Below are positions 42,550-52,200 of a DNA stretch of 64,000 nucleotides, in pieces. The DNA is taken from contig CAJKGK010000011.1 in NCBI GenBank assembly GCA_905199445.1, positions 27,164-91,163 of the forward strand. The letters run 5' to 3'. The stretch comes from an uncultured Lachnospiraceae bacterium. Its GTDB lineage: Bacteria; Bacillota; Clostridia; Lachnospirales; Lachnospiraceae. Below the pieces are notes generated by a model. The model worked only from the letters and a program-made list of their open reading frames with translations. It did not search any database and was not told where the DNA came from. The translations under genes and the position numbers were made by a program. Every line of letters starts with the position of its first letter. Position 1 is the stretch's first letter.

Positions 42550-44448
42550 CTAGTTTACGCCTTCATGCCGGCCGATTTTTTCAAGAATCCGATCCGTCAC
42601 TTTCCAGCTGCTTTCTTTGTTTCTGCTGGCCCACAGCTTTTTATGTACACTGCGCACCTTATCCATTTCAGATTCAATATTCCCGACCATCATACGGTCT
42701 TCTACAAGTGCACCGCGAACCCTGGTCAACAATTCAAGTATGTTTAATATGTTCTCATATTCTTCAACACACAGCTCCCCATCCTGTGATACAGGTTTTG
42801 CAGCCGTAAGCTGCTGTTTAAGTTTTCTCAGAAATTCCAGTATATTATCCGTATCCGGAGCCTTACGATGATCATAACTGTCCTGATAAATATTAGCCAC
42901 ACATGGAGCCAGCAGTCTGTTATTTAATAAAATTGTTGTCTGAAGCGTGGATTCATAGGCTTGTTGATCAAACTTATTCATGGACATTAAAAGAGCAGCC
43001 AACGTTTTGCAAGGCAGCAGAAATTCTTCCAGGGCAGCATATTTACCTGCTTCCAAAGCAATACCTCCCATAACGCCGGCATTATCTTTAAATACAAACC
43101 GGTTCAATGCCTGCGCCAGAGCTTCTTCACTGTCATCACATGCCCCATTCCATGCCAGACCTGCTGCAAACGTCATGGGTGCATAACTCGCACTAAGATA
43201 CTGCAGGTGTCCGCTGTCTCCCCAATCAGTCAGTATTATTCCTTCACCGCCATACTTTATGGCAGCCTGCACACTGTGACGGATACAGTTCATCATATTA
43301 TCGGTCAGCCCCGTCAATGTGGCCCATGAATTGGTGCCTGGACTTAAAATAAAACGATGCCCGCTTTCTGACAGCATTTTTGCATGAGCATCAAAGGGAT
43401 GTTCGGCCTCGTATCCCCAGTCATTAATCATAATCTCCGATGGGATATCTTGAAGGATATCCGGATATTTGGCAACCTCATCGCCCCACATAATCATGGT
43501 ACGTTCCCGTGCCTTCACCAGTTGTGCAATGCGGAGCAAATGCTCAAGATAAACCTGTCCCCGGCCCAGCTGTTCTGCTTTTTCCTTATTTTTCCCCCGC
43601 CCCAGTTCAAAAGGCTCATCCATATCCACATGAAAATACTGAGATGTGAAATTAGGTAATAAATCGTCTGTCATTTTTCCGATCAGTGCTATCACTTCAT
43701 CATTAGCGGCATCCACCGTTGTAGGCGGTACATAAAAACTTCCAATTTTAAAGCCACCTTCCAGTTCAGCAAGATGTCCAAACTCTGGCCTGGACAGCCA
43801 GGATGCCATATGGCCCAGACAATTTTGATTCGGCACAAAATCAATACACCGCTGCCTGCAGTAAAGATCCAGTTCTCTAAACTCTTCAGGCGTCATGGGT
43901 GTCAAATCTGCCCAACATCCGGGAAAAGAGGGATACGCAAATGAAAAGCCTTCAATATACAGTTCCAGATGATTGTATTTAAGCAGCGCCAAAAGATCGA
44001 TCAAACCTTTGACCGTCTCAACAGAAGGTACCTTTCCCCGGCTGATATCCAGCATAAAGCCCCTGATTTTAAGAGAGGGCGCATCATTGATTGTACAGCA
44101 GGGAATCATAATTTCATTGCCTGACAGGCTTTTTTCCCCCTGCAGCCAAAGCTGATACAATGTCACAAGGGCATAAAAAAACCCCTTTGGTTCTGAACAT
44201 GTAATATGAATTTGGGACCGTTCCACATTGAGAATATACGCCTCCTCACACATATCCGGATCAGTCGAAACCAGGATCGGTGTATTGTTCTGTCCATCAG
44301 CAGACACAGGCAGACCCTGAGCCGTAAAAAAACACAGTTTTTCTTCTAAAAACCGGGAATCTTCCAGCCTGAAGCCGGTGCAGCACAGGCTTTCCGCCTT
44401 CATACACACCTTCCGGGGCTGGGGATATAAAAATAGCTTTTGTTTCAA
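42550..44448 (-). CDS. GH20-like beta-N-acetylhexosaminidase
   Basis: 632 residues from a TTG at 44448, preceded by AGGAGGAGATTTT at ideal spacing. A glycosyl hydrolase 20b-like N-terminal domain is followed by the catalytic barrel (INDAPSLKIRGFMLDISRGK onward). The catalytic Asp-Glu pair is D277-E278 in FHVDMDEPFELG; the family's HxGxDE has its Gly replaced by Asp. Substrate assistance makes GH20 enzymes remove terminal GlcNAc or GalNAc from glycans. No signal peptide is present, so it acts on imported oligosaccharides. It is the last gene of an operon with an Lpl-type ABC importer, which probably supplies mucin or host-glycan fragments. Confidence 0.85.
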   Translation of the reverse strand: MKQKLFLYPQPRKVCMKAESLCCTGFRLEDSRFLEEKLCFFTAQGLPVSADGQNNTPILVSTDPDMCEEAYILNVERSQIHITCSEPKGFFYALVTLYQLWLQGEKSLSGNEIMIPCCTINDAPSLKIRGFMLDISRGKVPSVETVKGLIDLLALLKYNHLELYIEGFSFAYPSFPGCWADLTPMTPEEFRELDLYCRQRCIDFVPNQNCLGHMASWLSRPEFGHLAELEGGFKIGSFYVPPTTVDAANDEVIALIGKMTDDLLPNFTSQYFHVDMDEPFELGRGKNKEKAEQLGRGQVYLEHLLRIAQLVKARERTMIMWGDEVAKYPDILQDIPSEIMINDWGYEAEHPFDAHAKMLSESGHRFILSPGTNSWATLTGLTDNMMNCIRHSVQAAIKYGGEGIILTDWGDSGHLQYLSASYAPMTFAAGLAWNGACDDSEEALAQALNRFVFKDNAGVMGGIALEAGKYAALEEFLLPCKTLAALLMSMNKFDQQAYESTLQTTILLNNRLLAPCVANIYQDSYDHRKAPDTDNILEFLRKLKQQLTAAKPVSQDGELCVEEYENILNILELLTRVRGALVEDRMMVGNIESEMDKVRSVHKKLWASRNKESSWKVTDRILEKIGRHEGVN

Positions 44449-44484
44449 AAAATCTCCTCCTATTGATATTTTCACGCCTAAAAA

Positions 44485-45366
44485 TCAACCCTTGACAGCG
44501 CCCAGAGTCATTCCTTTAACAAAATACTTCTGGAAAAACGGATAAGCAATCATGACCGGAATAACTCCCAAAACAGCTGTCGCCATTTTAATGGCCGTCG
44601 ATGGCAGATTGGCTGCCTGATCCATGGCCTGAGTAAACTGTCCGCTCTGAAGGGCCTGCATATTACGGACCATTTCTGTAAGCAGCTGCTGAATACTGAA
44701 AAGTTTCTGGTCCGTGATGTAATAAAGACCATTTGTCCAGTTATTCCAATACCCCAGACCAATCATCAGCCCTAATGTGGCCAGAATCGGCAGGGCCATT
44801 GGCAAAACGATCTTAAATAAAGTACTGATTTCTCCTGCACCGTCAATGCGGGCGGCCTCTATAACTTCCTCCGGAATATTGCTCTGGAAAAAGCTTCGTG
44901 CAATTGTCACATAAAATGCATTAACCATCAGTGCCGGCACAATCAGCGCCCAAACGGTATTCTTAATATGGAATGCATTGACATACATCATATAGGTTGG
45001 GATTAAACCGCCATTAAATAATAATGTAAAAAACACATAAAAGGACATGGCACGCCTGAAGGGAAGATCTTTAATAGACAGCGCGTATGCCAGAAGAAGG
45101 GTCATTAAAAGGCCCAGACCTGTTCCCACAGCCGTTACAAAAATTGTAATTCCGTAAGATCTGAATATGCTTCCCCCTGCAATCAGGTACTTATAGGCAT
45201 CCAGGTTCGGTGCCACCGGAAACAGCTTGTAACCACCAGACAATAAAGTCTGTTCATCCGTAAATGAAGATGAGATGACCAGAAGCAAAGGAAGAATTAC
45301 AATGACAGACAAAATAATTAATACAATATGTGAACCAATTCGAAAACCTCTGTTTGTTTTTTCCAT
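44485..45366 (-). CDS. Carbohydrate ABC transporter permease, LplC/YtcP type
   Basis: 293 residues with six hydrophobic segments and the coupling motif EAARIDGAGEISTLFKIVLP of MalG-class permeases. It pairs with the permease encoded upstream and the lipoprotein at 46398 to import oligosaccharides. As usual for this class, no ATPase is in the cluster; a shared MsmX-like ATPase elsewhere is expected. GGAGAGG precedes the ATG. Confidence 0.93.
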   Translation of the reverse strand: MEKTNRGFRIGSHIVLIILSVIVILPLLLVISSSFTDEQTLLSGGYKLFPVAPNLDAYKYLIAGGSIFRSYGITIFVTAVGTGLGLLMTLLLAYALSIKDLPFRRAMSFYVFFTLLFNGGLIPTYMMYVNAFHIKNTVWALIVPALMVNAFYVTIARSFFQSNIPEEVIEAARIDGAGEISTLFKIVLPMALPILATLGLMIGLGYWNNWTNGLYYITDQKLFSIQQLLTEMVRNMQALQSGQFTQAMDQAANLPSTAIKMATAVLGVIPVMIAYPFFQKYFVKGMTLGAVKG

Positions 45367-45383
45367 CGTATTTTCCGCCTCTC

Positions 45384-46301
45384 CTAAAACAATGAATTTT
45401 CTTTGCTGACCCTGTTGACAATGCCGTTGGCAGCCAGAACGAGAATAAATCCAACAACAGACTGGTAAACACCTGCTGCACTGGACATACCAATATTGGA
45501 ACTTTTGGTCAGGCCTGTATATACATAAGTATCGATGGTACTTGTCACATTAAACAGTGCCCCGGAATTTAACGGAACCTGATAGAACAGCCCAAAATCT
45601 GAATAGAAAATCTTTCCTACTGAAAGCAGAAAAACAGTAATCATTGTGGGTTTTAAAAACGGCAGTGTAATATATCTGATTTTCTGCCACATATTGGCAC
45701 CGTCCATATCTGCTGCCTCATAATAGCCTTTATCAATCCCGACCAATGTGGATAAATATAAAATACAGCTATATCCCACAGTTGCCCACAAATTAACAAA
45801 AATCAAAATAAACGGCCAGTATTTAGGTTCACTGTACCAGGATACAGGCTCCATTCCCAGAGCCGGAAGAATTGTATGATTGACAAAACCCTGATCCGGG
45901 CTTAAAAAGCCGTATACAACATAGCTTATAACGACCATCGATAACAGATGAGGTAAAAGAACAATCGTCTGATAGAATTTTTTAGCGGTCTTGCTGTAAA
46001 TTTCATTAAGCATAATGGCAACCGCAATAGCGACGATCATACCGAGAATAATAAAAACAACATTGTAAAGAATTGTATTTCTTGTAATGATCCATGCATC
46101 ATTGGTTTTAAATAAAAATTCAAAGTTTTTCAGTCCAGTCCAATCGCTGCCTAAAATCCCTTTATTATACTTATAATTTTTAAAAGCAATCACCATGCCG
46201 CCCATGGGAATATAGTTATTAATAAATAAATATAAAAGTCCAGGCAGAGCCAGAAGATAAATTGGCAGATATCGGCGCAGTCTTTTTTTCAGTGGTGTCA
46301 C
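45384..46301 (-). CDS. Carbohydrate ABC transporter permease, LplB/YteP type
   Basis: 305 residues with six hydrophobic segments and the coupling motif EAADMDGANMWQKIRYITLP. The start is a GTG at 46301 with AAGGAGG upstream. It is the MalF-class partner of the next permease. A hairpin in the spacer after the binding-protein gene may set different mRNA levels. Confidence 0.93.
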   Translation of the reverse strand: MTPLKKRLRRYLPIYLLALPGLLYLFINNYIPMGGMVIAFKNYKYNKGILGSDWTGLKNFEFLFKTNDAWIITRNTILYNVVFIILGMIVAIAVAIMLNEIYSKTAKKFYQTIVLLPHLLSMVVISYVVYGFLSPDQGFVNHTILPALGMEPVSWYSEPKYWPFILIFVNLWATVGYSCILYLSTLVGIDKGYYEAADMDGANMWQKIRYITLPFLKPTMITVFLLSVGKIFYSDFGLFYQVPLNSGALFNVTSTIDTYVYTGLTKSSNIGMSSAAGVYQSVVGFILVLAANGIVNRVSKENSLF

Positions 46302-46343
46302 TTCAAAACCTCCTTTTCATGATCAGGTCCTTTGCATTTTACA

Positions 46344-46372
46344 GGCTGCTTCCTGTCTATCAGAAAGCAGCC
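46344..46372 (-). other. Intercistronic hairpin between binding-protein and permease genes
   Basis: GGCTGCTTCCTG (46344-46355) pairs with CAGAAAGCAGCC (46361-46372) with one mismatch and a 5-nt loop. There is no T-tract, so it may stabilise the binding-protein mRNA or partly terminate, as often seen in sugar ABC operons. Confidence 0.65.
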
Positions 46373-46397
46373 CTTATATTACCGTATTTAGTCAGTT

Positions 46398-47978
46398 TTA
46401 CTGAACACCATTCGCCTGTGCCCATGCATCCAGCTGTTCCTGTTTATCGGCAATAATATCATTGATACCGGCAGCTTCAAGTTCTTTATTGAACTCGTCC
46501 AGAGTTGACGGATCTAGTTTCCCGCACTGTAAACCTTTCACATAACGTGAAGCCACGTTGGAGCAGGCTGTCATCTGGTTTTCTACGTTGCTGGAATCCC
46601 ATACAAAGCCCAGCGCTTTGGATTTTCTTGCAGAATTGTTAAACGCTGTCATCTGCTCGTGAAGTTCAGGGTCATTGCCGTTCCATGTATAGCCGATCAT
46701 CATATTGCCCCACATCCAGTCCAGGGTATTATCGTATGTCTTTGTTGTGGCATCCATTCCTTCAGGATAATCAATGATTCCTTTTTCTTCATCAACAATA
46801 ACATAGTTTTCTCCTTCAACACCAAAGGCCAGAAGGTTAAACACTGTAGGATCTGTATACATAAGATTTAAAAACTGCATTGCTCGTTCCGGATATTTTG
46901 CGTTATGCGGAATCGTCCATGTTGCACTCTGAATCGTCGCTGTGGACATCATCGGCTCAAGCAGCTGTACAAATCCCATGTCCGTCCCCATGGCCTGACT
47001 CTGTGCATTGTTTGAAGAAGGATTCCAGTTTGCAAAAAATCCCAGATATTTGTTTGTTTTAAATAAATCCACACCGGAAGTTGTTGTTGTATCTGTCTCG
47101 TTGTAAATGTAGCCTTTTCCATACCAGTCATAAGCCATATTGATCATTTCTTTGTATGCGTCCGATGTATATTTATTGACAACAGTCAGTTCTTCTCCGT
47201 AATTCTCCAGTGCACCGTAATCTGTACCGTTTTGTCCCAGATCATCCCATGCTTCATTATATAATTCCATACCAAGATCGCTGACACCGGAAGAAACAGG
47301 GGTTAAATCCGGATTGGCTTCCTTAAGTTTTGCAAAGCTTGCTTCCAGTTCTTCCAGATTTGTTACATTTTCCAGACCCAACTCGTACTGCTCATTAAAA
47401 TCTTTTCTGTAGAAAAATCCCAGAGAACGGGCCAGGTCACGGTTTGTAGGCACTGCAAAAACCTCGCCGTTATACATGCAGGCATTAATCACATCCATCC
47501 CCATGGTATCCACAATACCCTGACCATATTCAGGAAGCAGCTGATCCAGCGGTGTCAATGCACCCTGAGCGGAAAGCATTGTTGTCAGTGCCCCTGTAGA
47601 CATCATCAAATCCACCTGCTCTGTACTGGACATCATCAGATTGACCTGCTGTCCATAAGATCCCATGCTGATAATGTTCAGATGAACTTCTGCATTGATT
47701 TTATCTTTTAAATATTCATTCAGCTTTTCATTAACCGCAGGAAGACTGTCATTATTTCCTCCCATCGTTACAGCGTAAAGCTCCAACGTAACAAATTCTT
47801 CATTTTCAGGATTTGCAGCAGCAGCCTCTGTATCTTCACCGGTCGATATCGCAGTCTCAGATGCGGCACCCGCTGCCGGTGTGCTGTCCTTAGCCGGTGC
47901 ATCGGCAGATCCACCGCAGCCGGCCAGCAGTGAAACGCCCATTGTCATTGCAAGTCCAAGTCCTAAAACCTTTTTCAT
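46398..47978 (-). CDS. Carbohydrate-binding lipoprotein, LplA/family 1 extracellular solute-binding
   Basis: 526 residues. Signal peptide with lipobox SLLAGC, an Ala/Thr-rich acidic linker, then a large solute-binding domain (FVTLELYAVTMGGNNDSLPA at its start). Binding proteins of this length capture oligosaccharides outside the cell. It precedes two matching permeases and a GH20 enzyme, which points to amino-sugar glycans. Expression is probably driven by the YesMN-type system encoded upstream. Confidence 0.92.
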   Translation of the reverse strand: MKKVLGLGLAMTMGVSLLAGCGGSADAPAKDSTPAAGAASETAISTGEDTEAAAANPENEEFVTLELYAVTMGGNNDSLPAVNEKLNEYLKDKINAEVHLNIISMGSYGQQVNLMMSSTEQVDLMMSTGALTTMLSAQGALTPLDQLLPEYGQGIVDTMGMDVINACMYNGEVFAVPTNRDLARSLGFFYRKDFNEQYELGLENVTNLEELEASFAKLKEANPDLTPVSSGVSDLGMELYNEAWDDLGQNGTDYGALENYGEELTVVNKYTSDAYKEMINMAYDWYGKGYIYNETDTTTTSGVDLFKTNKYLGFFANWNPSSNNAQSQAMGTDMGFVQLLEPMMSTATIQSATWTIPHNAKYPERAMQFLNLMYTDPTVFNLLAFGVEGENYVIVDEEKGIIDYPEGMDATTKTYDNTLDWMWGNMMIGYTWNGNDPELHEQMTAFNNSARKSKALGFVWDSSNVENQMTACSNVASRYVKGLQCGKLDPSTLDEFNKELEAAGINDIIADKQEQLDAWAQANGVQ

Positions 47979-48092
47979 TATTTTTTCCTCCTTGACATTT
48001 CCTCATTTATTGGTTCTATTATTCCACAAACCGGCATTTTCTTCTTCTATTTTTGTGACATGGATTTACACTTTTGTTACCTTATGATACTT

Positions 48093-49706
48093 TTATACAT
48101 ATCTTTTTCTGTATTCAGCCGGTGATGTACCGAATTTCTTTTTAAACAGTCTGGAAAAATAGGGCATATTGGTATAGCCGACATGACCTGCGACTTCCGT
48201 AATAGACAGATCACTTGTCTGAAGCAGTCTGGACGCTTCACTGAGTTTCTGAGAATTAATATAATCAATCAGGGATGTCCCTGTTTCATTTCCGAAAAGT
48301 CTGGACAGATAATTGGGATTTAAATAAACCGAACGGGCCACATCATCTCTGGATATATCTTCATAAATATGTTCATTAACAAAAGCCTTGACCTTTTCTA
48401 CAACCTGATTTTTATGTCCCACATTGCTCATGCAGGCCACAGCCGCCTGGATGAGCCGTGCAGCAAATAAACGCATCTGCTCCACAGATTCCAGAGCTTC
48501 CTCCATCGTCGGTTCAATGTCCTTTAGCAGCTGCTCTGCAAGAATGTCTCTGCCTGCCAAAACAGCATACACCATCTGAATCAGATTATGACAAAAAATT
48601 TCCAGCCATTGCCCATTCATTTTTTTATCATGAACAGCCTGTTCCAAAAATGCCTGAATCTGACTGCAAAGACCATCGGCCTGCTCTTTGTTCATCAGGC
48701 TCCGCCATTGTTCCATCAAGGGACGCATATCCTCCAGCTGGCTTTGAGTAAGATCATCTGAAAAAAAGATCTGTTCATCATAAGATACATTGCGTTTTTC
48801 CAGTCTGCAAATCTGGTCAAACATTTCTCCCAGGTTTTCCAATGGTGTGGGACGGCCAATATAAAAACAGGCACCGCCGGGATAAAATTCAGCACTCCCC
48901 ACAAAAGAGTCATGAAGGATTTTAATAAACTGACCGCACTGTGTCTTTAACCAATCATATTCTTTTGTATTTTCTCCAAAGGCCTGGGCAAAGCCTGCGG
49001 GAAGAAGCACAATCTTTTTACCCGGCTTCCAGGAAAGCACAACCGGAGGCTGTCTCTTTAAAGTAAAAAGCTCTATGAGCAGATGATTCCACGCATAATC
49101 CAGCATTTCCATATCTTTCCCGGATTTTCCTTCCAGCCAGCGTCTTGTGGCGCACAGTACCGGTAAATAAAAGGAAAATTGGGGAACATTCATTCCTCTT
49201 TTCTGCATTTCTTCCCGGATATGCGTTTCGTCAGAGGAAATCCGGCCTTCCAGCAGTTCCAGCCAGAACTGTTCCTCAATGGTTGCTTTATTTTGCTGCC
49301 ACTTGACCTGAGAATGCAGCTGTTCGCTTTTCTTCTGATAATGGGCACTGGCCCGTGCCACCACATCTTCTATATCTTCAATAAGGGCAGGTTTCAGCAA
49401 ATATTCAAAGGCCCCCATATGCACAGCCTGCTTTGCATATGAAAAGTCCGCATGGCAGGTCAGAAAAATGCTGACCGTTTCCGGATAACACCGGTTCACC
49501 CAATCCAGAAGATCCAGTCCGCTTTCCCCCGGCATTTCAATATCACACAGCATCAACTGTATATCGTGGACGGCAAACAGGGCTCTGGCAGCTTCCGCGC
49601 TGTCTGCAGTGAGCACACATTGGATTTTCAGCCGCTTCCAGTCCACACGCTGCTTAATCGCCAAAATTGCCGGCATTTCATCATCCACAATTAAAATCGT
49701 TAACAT
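48093..49706 (-). CDS. YesN-type response regulator with AraC output domain
   Basis: 537 residues. The receiver domain has VDDEMPA, phosphoacceptor Asp in LMLCDIEMPGESG and KPALIED. A long middle region of unknown fold precedes a C-terminal AraC helix-turn-helix pair (VARSVYLNPNYLSRLFGNET and EVAGHVGYTNMPYFSRLFKK). It overlaps the kinase gene by 7 nt and is followed by the binding-protein gene, so it likely activates the GH20 sugar locus. Confidence 0.93.
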   Translation of the reverse strand: MLTILIVDDEMPAILAIKQRVDWKRLKIQCVLTADSAEAARALFAVHDIQLMLCDIEMPGESGLDLLDWVNRCYPETVSIFLTCHADFSYAKQAVHMGAFEYLLKPALIEDIEDVVARASAHYQKKSEQLHSQVKWQQNKATIEEQFWLELLEGRISSDETHIREEMQKRGMNVPQFSFYLPVLCATRRWLEGKSGKDMEMLDYAWNHLLIELFTLKRQPPVVLSWKPGKKIVLLPAGFAQAFGENTKEYDWLKTQCGQFIKILHDSFVGSAEFYPGGACFYIGRPTPLENLGEMFDQICRLEKRNVSYDEQIFFSDDLTQSQLEDMRPLMEQWRSLMNKEQADGLCSQIQAFLEQAVHDKKMNGQWLEIFCHNLIQMVYAVLAGRDILAEQLLKDIEPTMEEALESVEQMRLFAARLIQAAVACMSNVGHKNQVVEKVKAFVNEHIYEDISRDDVARSVYLNPNYLSRLFGNETGTSLIDYINSQKLSEASRLLQTSDLSITEVAGHVGYTNMPYFSRLFKKKFGTSPAEYRKRYV

Positions 49707-51424
49707 GTTGATTCCTCCTGTTCCAAAATCAGCGGAAGTATAATTTCCGATACTGCACCGCCTTCCGGTCGGTTGTAAAGTTTCAGTCTGGCCCTTTTGC
49801 CATACATTAAATTCAGACGCTGTTTCACATTAATGATGCCGATCCGTTTTTCCGGATCACGATCAATCTCAAAGCCGCCGTCAATGGCGTCCAGCACATC
49901 CTTTGGATAACCTTTCCCATTATCGGAAATAACAATGCGCAGCTTTGATTCCTCGTGATCGGTTAAAGTCTCCGCAGACAAACAGATCGCCCAAAAGTGC
50001 TCCGGATCCGATACATATTTAATGCTGTTTTCAATAAAGGTCTGAATCACCAACGGAGGAATTCTGGCTTCCAGCAGCACCGCATCAATATCCTGATGAT
50101 ACTCAAATTTTCCTGAATACCTAAGTTTCTGAATATCCATATAGTTCTTTATATGTTCACACTCAGCCTTCAGCGTCACAAAAGATACATTACTTCTGAA
50201 CATATACCGGAAATATTTACTTAGGCTGATCGTCAGCTTTTCAATCAGGTCATTTCTTCCTACAAGGGAAAAGGAATAGATCACATTAAGAATGTTCAGG
50301 AAAAAGTGGGGACGAATCTGAAGCTGCAAATACTGAAGCTGGGTTTTTTGTTCCCTGATCTGGCGATCATACACATCCTCCTTCAACTGACAGATGTTGG
50401 TAACCATCCGGTTAAAATGCTTGGTAATGCGGCTAAATTCATCAAACTGCTTTTTATCATTTTCCACACGCGCTGTAAAATCACCGCTCTGAACCTGTCC
50501 CATGGCTTCCAAAAGCCGATTCACAGGTCTTGTAATAAACTTGTTCAGCCTGCCCCATAAAAGCGGTAAAATACACAAAAGAACACCAAAAAACAGCAGG
50601 ATCACACTTTGAACATACCACGTTTCTCGTTCAAATACCGTATCCGGAATCATAATGGCAATGGATATGGGCAGCCATTGAGATTCCCGAATCACCTGAA
50701 GGTATGTATTCCCGTTAAAACGTACACTTCGTCCGTTTTTTTCCATATCAATAGTCACATCCGCCTGAGTTTTGGGATCCATACTTAAAATATGACCTTC
50801 CCGATCCGTAAAAAGTACCACTTCCTGACCGCCAAAGTCCACGTCATTAAGGGGCAGAGACATGGACTCTAAATTCAGCCATACACCAACACTGCTGCTG
50901 CCCTTTGTCACAATATTCATCAAATACTTTCGATCTTCACTTTCAAACAGCTGCCACCCATTTTTATAGTCATGATCCGCATCATCTTCCATCATTGCCC
51001 TGAAATCTTCCTGCTCAGCATTAGACGAGTTTTCACCCAGCTGACACAGAAAAACATTTTCCACGGGACTTCTGGAATAAAAAAATATACCGTCAAAGGT
51101 ATTATAAATAAATCCCTCCTGTTTTAACCGTCGGGCAATGTTCTGCTGGGCAAAGTATCGTTCTTTGGGATCCGTGGAAACGGCCAATGTGGAAATATCA
51201 TATGTGCTGGACAAATATTGAGAAAGAAATCTTGTAATACCCTCAATGCTCCGATCAAGCTGATCAATATATACACTCACAAGCCCTTCATTGTAGAGGG
51301 CGGCCTGCTTTTTAAGAACATGTTTTGAAAAAACACTGATCCCACACATAATGACAACCAATAAAACAGATATGAGTATAAACTGCCGCATCAGCCATTG
51401 TTTTAATGTGATCTTTTCGCTCAT
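49700..51424 (-). CDS. YesM-type sensor histidine kinase
   Basis: 574 residues. One N-terminal membrane helix, an extracytoplasmic Cache-like sensor of about 250 residues, a second helix, a HAMP domain (TRPVNRLLEAMGQVQSGDFT) and a His_kinase domain with the phosphoacceptor in LQIRPHFFLNILNVIYS. The ATPase has NSIKYV and DNGKGYP. It senses extracellular sugars and phosphorylates the YesN-type regulator encoded next. GGAGG precedes the ATG. Confidence 0.94.
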   Translation of the reverse strand: MSEKITLKQWLMRQFILISVLLVVIMCGISVFSKHVLKKQAALYNEGLVSVYIDQLDRSIEGITRFLSQYLSSTYDISTLAVSTDPKERYFAQQNIARRLKQEGFIYNTFDGIFFYSRSPVENVFLCQLGENSSNAEQEDFRAMMEDDADHDYKNGWQLFESEDRKYLMNIVTKGSSSVGVWLNLESMSLPLNDVDFGGQEVVLFTDREGHILSMDPKTQADVTIDMEKNGRSVRFNGNTYLQVIRESQWLPISIAIMIPDTVFERETWYVQSVILLFFGVLLCILPLLWGRLNKFITRPVNRLLEAMGQVQSGDFTARVENDKKQFDEFSRITKHFNRMVTNICQLKEDVYDRQIREQKTQLQYLQLQIRPHFFLNILNVIYSFSLVGRNDLIEKLTISLSKYFRYMFRSNVSFVTLKAECEHIKNYMDIQKLRYSGKFEYHQDIDAVLLEARIPPLVIQTFIENSIKYVSDPEHFWAICLSAETLTDHEESKLRIVISDNGKGYPKDVLDAIDGGFEIDRDPEKRIGIINVKQRLNLMYGKRARLKLYNRPEGGAVSEIILPLILEQEESTC

Positions 51425-51481
51425 CCTTGTTCCTCCCTGTATATTTGGTATGTAAAGACAACGATCACCTGTTCTTTTATA

Positions 51482-51510
51482 ATTATAATGACAGCCTCCA
51501 AAATCGGCAA
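51482..51510 (-). promoter_or_regulatory. Promoter of the YesMN-GH20 locus
   Basis: TTGCCG (51505-51510), 17 nt, TATAAT (51482-51487) on the minus strand, located between the rplQ terminator and the kinase start. Confidence 0.65.
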
Positions 51511-51532
51511 TACCTTCTGTGAATGCTGCCTA

Positions 51533-51575
51533 AACAAAAAAACCGCTGCCAGGCAGCATATACCTGACAGCGGTT
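51533..51575 (-). terminator. Terminator of the adk-rplQ operon
   Basis: Arms 51541-51553 and 51563-51575 (AACCGCTGTCAGG and CCTGGCAGCGGTT on the minus strand, one wobble) are followed by TTTTTTTG. It separates the ribosomal operon from the inserted sugar locus. Confidence 0.9.
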
Positions 51576-51624
51576 TGATAGGGATAATTCCCGATTATTT
51601 AAATTTGTGTGAAGGTCCTGCGAA

Positions 51625-52161
51625 TTAAACTAATTCGATAAGAACTTCCATCGCAGCGTCGCCCTTTCTCTGGCCGATCTTTACGATTCTTGTGTAGCCG
51701 CCCTTGCGGTCTGCATACTTAGGTGCAATATCGTCAAATAATTTTTTAACCATATCAACATCTTTTGTATTTGCTTTTCTCTTCGCAGCTTCTGTCGGAA
51801 CCTCTTTTACAGGATAAAGAACTTTAAGCATCTGTCTTCTTGCGTGAAGACGAGAAGCATTATCTTTTTTGATTGTTTTTTCAACTGTATCAAAAACTGT
51901 AACTTTCTTTCCGTCAACAACTTCCTTAACTCTTTTTCCGTCTTTATCTTTACGAGCCACTTTAGCCTGTACAGTTACTGTTTCAAAATTATCTTTTTCT
52001 TTAACAGCAAGTGCAATCAGACCTTCAGCGATTCTTCTGATTTCCTTGGCCTTAGCTTCAGTTGTACGAATCTTTCCGTTGTATAAAAGACTTGTAACCT
52101 GACTTCTAAGCAAAGCTTTTCTCTGATTGGAAGTTCTTCCAAGTTTTCTATAGCCTGCCAT
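51625..52161 (-). CDS. rplQ: 50S ribosomal protein L17 with internal extension
   Basis: 178 residues instead of about 120. The conserved ends are MAGYRKLGRTSNQRKALLRS and GGYTRIVKIGQRKGDAAMEV. A lysine- and valine-rich insert of about 45 residues (roughly 57-101, including RKDKDGKRVKEVVDGKK) lies before SRLHARRQML. Such long L17 forms occur, as far as I recall, in Lachnospiraceae. Last gene of the alpha operon, directly before a terminator. Confidence 0.95.
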   Translation of the reverse strand: MAGYRKLGRTSNQRKALLRSQVTSLLYNGKIRTTEAKAKEIRRIAEGLIALAVKEKDNFETVTVQAKVARKDKDGKRVKEVVDGKKVTVFDTVEKTIKKDNASRLHARRQMLKVLYPVKEVPTEAAKRKANTKDVDMVKKLFDDIAPKYADRKGGYTRIVKIGQRKGDAAMEVLIELV

Positions 52162-52200
52162 GGTATATCCTCCTTCTTACCATTGTTTTATATTCTGGAT

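Noticed and set aside
42550..51424. GH20 locus as part of the C-glycoside pathway
   Set aside because: It has its own promoter, regulator and transporter and is 10 kb away beyond the rplM-rpsI and ecf genes.
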